Source: Entonaema liquescens (taxonomy: Eukaryota > Ascomycota > Sordariomycetes > Xylariales > Xylariaceae). From it: DNA of 64,000 nt. Both the position numbers and the translations under genes were made by a program. Numbering within the stretch: position 1 is the stretch's first letter; each line of letters opens with the position of its first letter. This document shows positions 58,230-64,000 of the stretch, one piece after another. Where the stretch lies: NCBI GenBank assembly GCA_902805475.1, contig CADCSX010000006.1, forward strand, positions 310,001 through 374,000, in the 5' to 3' direction. The notes under the pieces are model-generated. The model ran no database searches and was not told the DNA's origin. It saw only the letters and a list, made by a program, of their open reading frames with translations.

Positions 58230-59487
58230 ATGTCTACGACCGAAGAAGCGGGTTCAGACTCCGGGTCTTTAAGCAACGATGTCCTGTTGGTTTTCTTCCC
58301 CTTTCCAGAAAGAAAGGAATGGATAGAGCGCATTACCCATCGCTTCAAAGGTCTTCAAGTACGATGGGCCAATGCGATACACCCCGACCACTCCGTCGTA
58401 AAGCCTACAGACATCGCCACGGAGCTGTGGGACAGTGTGACTATTCTGTCCACATTCATGCCGCCTCCCCCGGAGCTAATACCCAACGTCCGGTTTATCC
58501 AGGTAACGTCGGCCGGCGTAGATAGGTGGCCGAACCATCCCGTATACCAAGACGAGAGAGTCCAGTTCTCCACCTCAAACGGCATTCACGCGTAGGTTGG
58601 CTCTTTAAGTTCCTTCTGCTGTGGGATATAAGACATATTCAGAGAATATTTCTCTCCCATATATGAATCATAAGCTAACTGTTGCGAAGGCCGCAAATCG
58701 CAGAATGGGTTATTGGCGCCTGGCTCTCGCATCAGCATAACTTCCTGCACTATGCTTCGAACATGAAGACGGGAAACTGGGAGTCTCCCTTCGCGGCACG
58801 CATTCAGGATTCGACGGGACTGCGAATGTGAGTTGATTGAGACATACCTTTTAAAGTAGGATAATATAATCTTAACCCTATTATAGAGGTATCCTAGGAT
58901 ATGGCGCAATTGGGAGACAATGTGCGCGCTTGGCTAGTGTCTTGGGCATGGAAGTCTACGCTTATACACGTGGCGAGCGGCCTACCCCAGAGTCACGCAA
59001 AGATGACAGCTATTGTGTACCAGGTACCGGAGATCCTGATGGTATCTTGCCGGCGAAATGGTTCCACGGCACGAGCAAGGAGAACATCAACGAATTCCTC
59101 GCACAAGGCCTAGACCTACTGGTCATCAGCCTGCCACTAACACCAGAAACGCGACACATCATTTCCGATGAACAATTTGAGATTCTTAGTAAAAGGAAAA
59201 CCTTCGTGGTGAACATTGCGAGAGGAGGCCACATCAACCAAGAAGCGCTCCTTAAGGCACTGGAGACAGGTCAGATCCGAGGCGCTGCGCTAGATGTTAC
59301 AGATCCGGAGCCACTCCCAAGTGAGCATCCCCTATGGCGAGCCCCGAACCTCCTCATCACTCCGCATGTAAGCTGGAAGACCGACCACCTCTGGGATAGG
59401 TTGCTGGACATTCTAGAACTTAACCTAGAAAAGCTAGCTTCCGGAAAGCCACTCATCAATGTCGTCAATCGCAAGCTGCACTATTGA
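58230..59487 (+). CDS. D-isomer-specific 2-hydroxyacid dehydrogenase
   Basis: Three exons, 58230-58591, 58690-58827 and 58887-59487, give 366 aa. The NAD(P)-binding turn GILGYGAIGRQCARL begins right after the second splice (residues 168-182). The catalytic residues are visible: Arg in VVNIARGGHI (near 277), Glu in DVTDPEPLP (near 307) and His in LITPHVSWKT (near 326). The N-terminal substrate domain includes LIPNVRFIQVTSAGVDRWPNHP and STSNGIHAPQIAEWVIGA. It reduces 2-keto acids or oxidises D-2-hydroxy acids such as glyoxylate or hydroxypyruvate in the cytosol; exact substrate is unknown. Length fits the fungal group. The splice sites were chosen to restore the GxGxxG motif. Confidence 0.92.
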
Positions 59488-60543
59488 TGGGAGGTAAGAT
59501 GAGTTGTAGAAAAACGATAAGCTCAACCTGTTGAAGACATCAGATTAAAGACGACAGCGAGACGACAAATAGAAGGTAGATGTGAATAGATCCCTGCCAT
59601 AGTCATACACCTATGTAGACACATTTTGCTATAACTTTAAGCTAGCTCGAGTTAGCGACCGGTGTGTGTCAAAAATGCATCTCGAACCTCGTGGCCCGTA
59701 TGAGATATGACAATAGATATGGCCAAGGCTTGGCTTTCGCAGGACGCCAGACGATAGCTGAATGAACCTTGCACTACGATACAATTTCCTAAATAATACT
59801 TATTACATAACCATTCCTATCGCAACAATCCACCATATGAGGATCTAGATTCTAAGGAACCTGCATCGCGGCCAAGATCTAAAATGTTGAGTATTGGTTC
59901 CAGGTGACATGTCGTGACCCAGCCTAAAAGAAGTTATAAGGATGCAAATTATGGTTAGAGGGAAAGCTTTTCCTGCTTCCATAAGCGTCGAGTCACCAAT
60001 TTACCACCGTGTCGGGACCATAGGGTCATTGACTAGACTCGACGCCTCCGTAAGCAATCCACAATCCGGACGTCCGGTGCGGGAGGCTCAACGCCAACAC
60101 CAATCTACTACCGTCCTACTCGATGCTAAATAATAGCTGCACCCAACCGAAATCCTGATATTCACACATCCCGGTCTTGCGCTAGATGACATTATCGTTG
60201 AGTCATTGGCACATGCAAGTTTCCACGGCTACCTATCGAGACTTCTCTCCGGGATGGGAAAGTCCGGGGAAAAGCCCAAGATTTTAGGATCATCCCCATG
60301 TCGTCGGGGCCTAGAGGAATGCGCTCTAGTTCTAGGGATAGACTCGTTGTGAAACTAGGCGGGTATCCGAGCACGCAACTTTAAGATATAGTAGCTGATC
60401 TTCTAACGAGGGAGCACAGGCGCAATAAGAATAGCGGAAATGGATAAGATGTCCTGTTCCACCCACATTGGTCGTAGGCGAACGCGTTCGCTGGTCTAAC
60501 GTCGCTTAAGCAAACCTGCTTCTTGTCTTTCTGTCTACTACCT
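59488..60543. other. intergenic region
   Basis: About 1 kb between tandem genes; the 63-codon frame at 59942 has no support. Nothing recognisable. Confidence 0.5.
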
Positions 60544-62693
60544 ATGCGCTACAATCAGAGCCAGGGTCACGTAGAAGTCATGGCGCAGAGCGAGAAGCCG
60601 GATATCATTCCTGGCACCGACATCATCTTCACCGGTGAAGATGCTGCCGAAGCGAGCCCAAGTGAGATCGTTCTCATTCCGCAGCCGTCGTCGAGCCCAG
60701 ATGATCCGCTTGTAAGCTCCAACCCATAACTTACCCTCAGAAATTGCGTGTGAGAAGTATCTGCTAATGATGTTCCTAGAACTGGAACCTGACATGGAAG
60801 TCTATCATCATCTTCAACCAGTTTGTCTTCGTCTTCGTGAGCATCCTAACGCCGATGGCTATCTCGCCCATGACGCTCATCTTCGAAGCCGAGTTCAACA
60901 AGACCCTTCCTGAAGTCAACATGCTGTTCGGCGCAGCCGCTATCACGCTTGGGTACGCTAACTTTCTCATCGTGCCTGCTGCGAATGTGTTTGGACGACG
61001 TCCTGTCGTCCTGGTCTGTGGGATTATCTGCATTCTTGCCAACATCTGGCAAGGCCTTGTTACCAGCTACCCGAGTTTCCTGGGCGCTCGCGTTATTTCA
61101 GGACTGGGCGCTGCTGCGAATGAGAGTATTATGCCGATGGTTGTTGCAGACATGTTGTTTCAGCACCAGAGGGGGAGTAGTATGGCCCTGTACTTGTGAG
61201 TGGAGTTCTTAGTTCTATGATTACCTACGAGTAGGAGGGAAGTCGGCTAATAATTTGATATCTAGTTGGGCTTATTTCATGGGCCTCTTCATTGGACCCA
61301 TTATCTCAGGGGCCATCGCTTCGCAGATCTCCTGGAGGTGGTTTGTACGTGATTCGACCCCTATTTCTCCGACTTCAAGTTTGAGATTTCAACTAACCGC
61401 TTAACTTGCTCAGTTCTGGGTCTGTACCATCTTACAAGGTGTAAGTTCCCCGTGAAGACTACTAAGTTAACTACCTAGCCATGGATCTAACACATAATTA
61501 AAGGCAAGTTTCGTATTCCTCCTAATCGCCCACCCGGAAACCAAGTACCACCGCCCAGCACCGCGTGTCGCCCCAGTCACAGAAGTCAGGGTCTCAAACG
61601 CCACCGCCAAACCCAACGACGGCATGGTATCCAGCTCCAGCTCCGAAGCCCACATGCAGCCCTTCGCCCTCACCGCCGCCGACCACAGCACCACGGGCCG
61701 GCCCTCCCGCGCGCAATTCTCCCTGCTACCCCTGCGCAAACACCTGCGCTACGGCCACGGGTACGAGCAGCACAGCCAGACGCTAGCCGCCGTGCTGGCG
61801 CGAGACGTCATCTCGCCCGTCAAGATCCTCTTCTGCTACCCGATTGTGCTCTGGGCGTCTTTGTCCATGGGGTTCGCGGCCAACTCCCTGCTGGCCCTCA
61901 ACCTCACCCAGACCCAGGTGTTCGGCGCGCCGCCGTACCTCTTCACCCCGGACCAGATCGGCTACGTCAACTTCGCGTTCGTGGTCGGCGCTGTCGTCGC
62001 CTTGGTTACGGCCGGCCCGCTGTCGGATTGGATCGCGCTGAGGCGCGCGAGGGCGAATGGCGGCGTGCTGGAGGCGGAGATGAGGCTGCCTGCGCTGGTG
62101 CCGTATATTTGCGCGAATCTTGTGGGCATGGTGGTTACGGCTGTGGGGTACCAGCGTGCGTGGGCGTGGGAGGTGATTGTTGTGGTGGGTTACTTGCTGG
62201 TCGGGCTGCAGGTTGTGGGGATCCCGGCCGTGGCTATTGCGTATGCGGTTGATTCGGTGAGTATACTCTTTTGATCACTCTTTTGCTTATTATCTGCGAT
62301 GTGGTGAATATCGCGGAGTTGTGCCCCTAGTTCTAGAACTTGCTTTTTGTAAGCAAAGTGGACTGATACTGACATGTCACAAATAGTACAAAACACTCCC
62401 TGGTGAGATCATGATCGCCGCTACGATTGTGAAGAATACCTTCGGGGTAAGTGATCATAAACCTACGTCTTCCCTCAGTCTATCTTGCTTCGATCTTAAC
62501 GAGTGTGCAGTTCGGCATGATCTTCTACTTCAATGACTGGGCGACACGGTCAGGATTCATTCCTCCCGTACTACTACTGATGGCCCTCACATGTGGCTTC
62601 TCAATCCTTGGCTTGGCTGTTTTCATCCCCTGGGGAAAGCAATTCCGCCGCTGGACCAAGGACTCCAAGTTACACTCTCTTATAAACGCGTAA
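60544..62693 (+). CDS. MFS transporter, HOL1-like DHA1 group
   Basis: Seven exons, 60544-60711, 60780-61195, 61266-61344, 61414-61440 (27 bp), 61504-62256, 62387-62446 and 62511-62693, give 561 aa. Major facilitator features: NWTWKSIIIFNQFVFVF at TM1, ANVFGRRPVVLV (loop 2-3), RVISGLGAAANESIMPMVVADM, FWAYFMGLFIGPIISGAIASQISWRWFFW across three exons, a long hydrophilic central loop, then WASLSMGFAANSLLALN and AGPLSDWIALRRARANGG in the second half. The profile matches the HOL1-like DHA1 group, whose members move histidinol, polyamines or drugs. Met13 at 60580 is an alternative start. It is the third intact-type MFS gene of the window. Substrate unknown. Confidence 0.88.
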
Positions 62694-63109
62694 GGCGAGA
62701 AAGATTAGTGGTTTGCTAAGTAGGTATACCCTAGATCACGGCGCAGTCTTACTAGGTGTAGAGGCTCCTGGATTCGTATTTGCCAATGTTGCTTGTTTAC
62801 ATTTAAATCACTTGACGATAGACAGACACAGATTTTGCAACACATAATGTAATAGTCAAATATTATGAGTAATTCAACTTCATGCTATTTACAAGAATCT
62901 TAACTATATACCAGTCTAATATAAAACAAGATCGCTACGCTTATGCAAGATGAAAGGAGTACCTATATACAACACTGCTCATATCAATATTCACAGGACG
63001 GTTTTGCCTCTCCAGTAGTGTACGCCGCTTACGTAGTCATCACATCGTCATAGATGTGTCTTTGCTAGCTAAAGCAAATATGATCGCTCGGTTTCGCGTA
63101 GAAATCCTC
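62694..63109. other. convergent intergenic region
   Basis: About 0.4 kb between the MFS stop and the GH43 stop; no gene is seen. Confidence 0.5.
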
Positions 63110-64000
63110 TTATAAGCCAATGGATCGCCCGTTAATAGTCAGCTCAGCACTGTACAGCTCGCGTGCAGCATTGCCCTGGTTCGCATTCAATCGGCCATGG
63201 AACACAACGCTCTTGCCATTGGGGTCGATGTCAAGGCCTCCAGGACCAAAGACGCCGCGATTGTCGACAGTGCGGATTAGAATGCCGCGGTTGGTGTAGC
63301 TACCGTCAATGGTGCTAGATAAAGCATACTCGACGTCATAGTCGTCGCTTGAGTAGCAGTGCGCGCTGTAAAACAAGACGAAGTTTCCGTCGGCGATCTT
63401 ATACAGCGCGGGGGCCTCGACAACACCGTTATTGGAGGCACCCTCGTTATCAAGGATGGTCTTCGGACTGTCCAGCAGCGTCAGGGCGTCCCGTGCCACA
63501 CGCTGGATCTTAATAGGTGTTGATCGGTAATCACCGGACGGTGTTCCGCCTTGGCATGTAGTCGCACCGCCAAGGCTGTTGCCGTCAACCTTCCACACGA
63601 TCCATCGGTTTACACCATCGTCATAGCCCGAGGCATCAATGACACCGCCGTTAGCGCCGTCACAGATCAGTGGCTGACTCTGCGGCGTGAAGGGCCCCAC
63701 CGCCGAGTTTGAAGTCGCGGCGCCGATGCAGTGGTTACCACCGTTCTGGCGGGCGGTATAATACATTACATATACGCCAGCGTCCTAAGGTTATTGTTAG
63801 CTCAAGACTCCTAGTGTCTTCATACGCTGTTTCAGTTATTGGGGAAACTCACGTTCTTCTGCACATCAGGAGCCCAGATTCCCTGGTCCTTAGGATCAAC
63901 CCAGGACCCTGGGTTCGGCAGAGCATCGTTACCAGTGAGTGTCCAAGACCAGGTATCGGAGGATGTGGCAACGGGAATCTTCTTGCCGTTCGACGATGTT
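63110..64000 (-). CDS. GH43-family glycoside hydrolase, C-terminal part (truncated by window)
   Basis: Partial gene running off the right edge. The last exon is 63784-63110 and the preceding one 64000-63853 (incomplete), joined by an intron with GTGAGT..CCTTAG. The five-bladed propeller pattern is visible: WAPDVQKN just before the splice, DAGVYVMYYTARQNGGNHCIGAATS, GPFTPQSQPLICDGANGGVIDASGY with the conserved Asp, the VVEAPALYK segment holding the general-acid Glu, and FVLFYSAHCYSSDDYDVEYALS. The family removes arabinose or xylose residues from plant polysaccharides outside the cell. The signal peptide and the first catalytic Asp would lie beyond the window. A subfamily was not assigned. Confidence 0.88.

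Noticed and set aside
1..64000. tRNA, rRNA and CRISPR features
   Set aside because: No cloverleaf with a B-box or conserved rRNA segment was recognised by eye; CRISPR arrays are not expected in fungi.

Overview
The window is nuclear DNA of a filamentous ascomycete, probably a Sordariomycete. I infer this from gene content (Pth11-like receptors, LaeA-like methyltransferase, AA9 LPMO, tannase, GH43, three-TM P450, Zn2Cys6 regulator) and from introns of about 50-90 bp with GT..AG ends and CTAAC-type branch sites. I could not fix the genus. All homology statements come from motif recognition by eye; no search was run. Exon borders were set by hand from splice signals and reading-frame continuity.

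Layout. 0.6-7.7 kb: ALG7 (N-glycan synthesis), a DHA1-type MFS transporter and an SLC43/FMP42-like transporter carrying a one-base frameshift. 9.1-15.7 kb: a Pth11/rhodopsin-type membrane protein, nucleoporin SEH1, an AA9 LPMO, a weak hypothetical gene, a candidate 274-bp MITE and a 90-aa small membrane protein. 17.3-36.3 kb is the accessory part: cytochrome P450, alpha/beta hydrolase, LaeA-like methyltransferase, a second Pth11-like receptor, a secreted BBE-type FAD oxidase, a UbiA-superfamily membrane enzyme, a 1.7-kb extremely AT-rich block, a broken Zn2Cys6 regulator and a DHA2 transporter pseudogene. This looks like a small specialised-metabolite (possibly terpenoid or meroterpenoid) locus whose regulator and exporter have decayed next to a mutated repeat. 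36.8-42.2 kb: RING protein, CorA-like membrane protein, tannase. 44.2-62.7 kb: mostly housekeeping genes: U2 snRNP A', a CBF/NF-Y histone-fold subunit (frameshifted), CLC chloride channel, TMEM42/EamA-like protein, TFIIA gamma, an LSH/DDM1-type remodeler, a 2-hydroxyacid dehydrogenase and a HOL1-like MFS transporter. The right edge holds the C-terminal part of a GH43 enzyme.

Most interesting signals: (1) the UbiA/P450/methyltransferase/oxidase group, whose UbiA member keeps the second Asp motif but has lost two aspartates of the first; (2) the AT-rich block, where almost every surviving C sits in a CpG, an unusual form of RIP-like mutation; (3) seven exact copies of the 10-bp palindrome TACCTAGGTA in 64 kb, where about 0.06 are expected by chance; (4) a TA-flanked 32-bp perfect inverted repeat.
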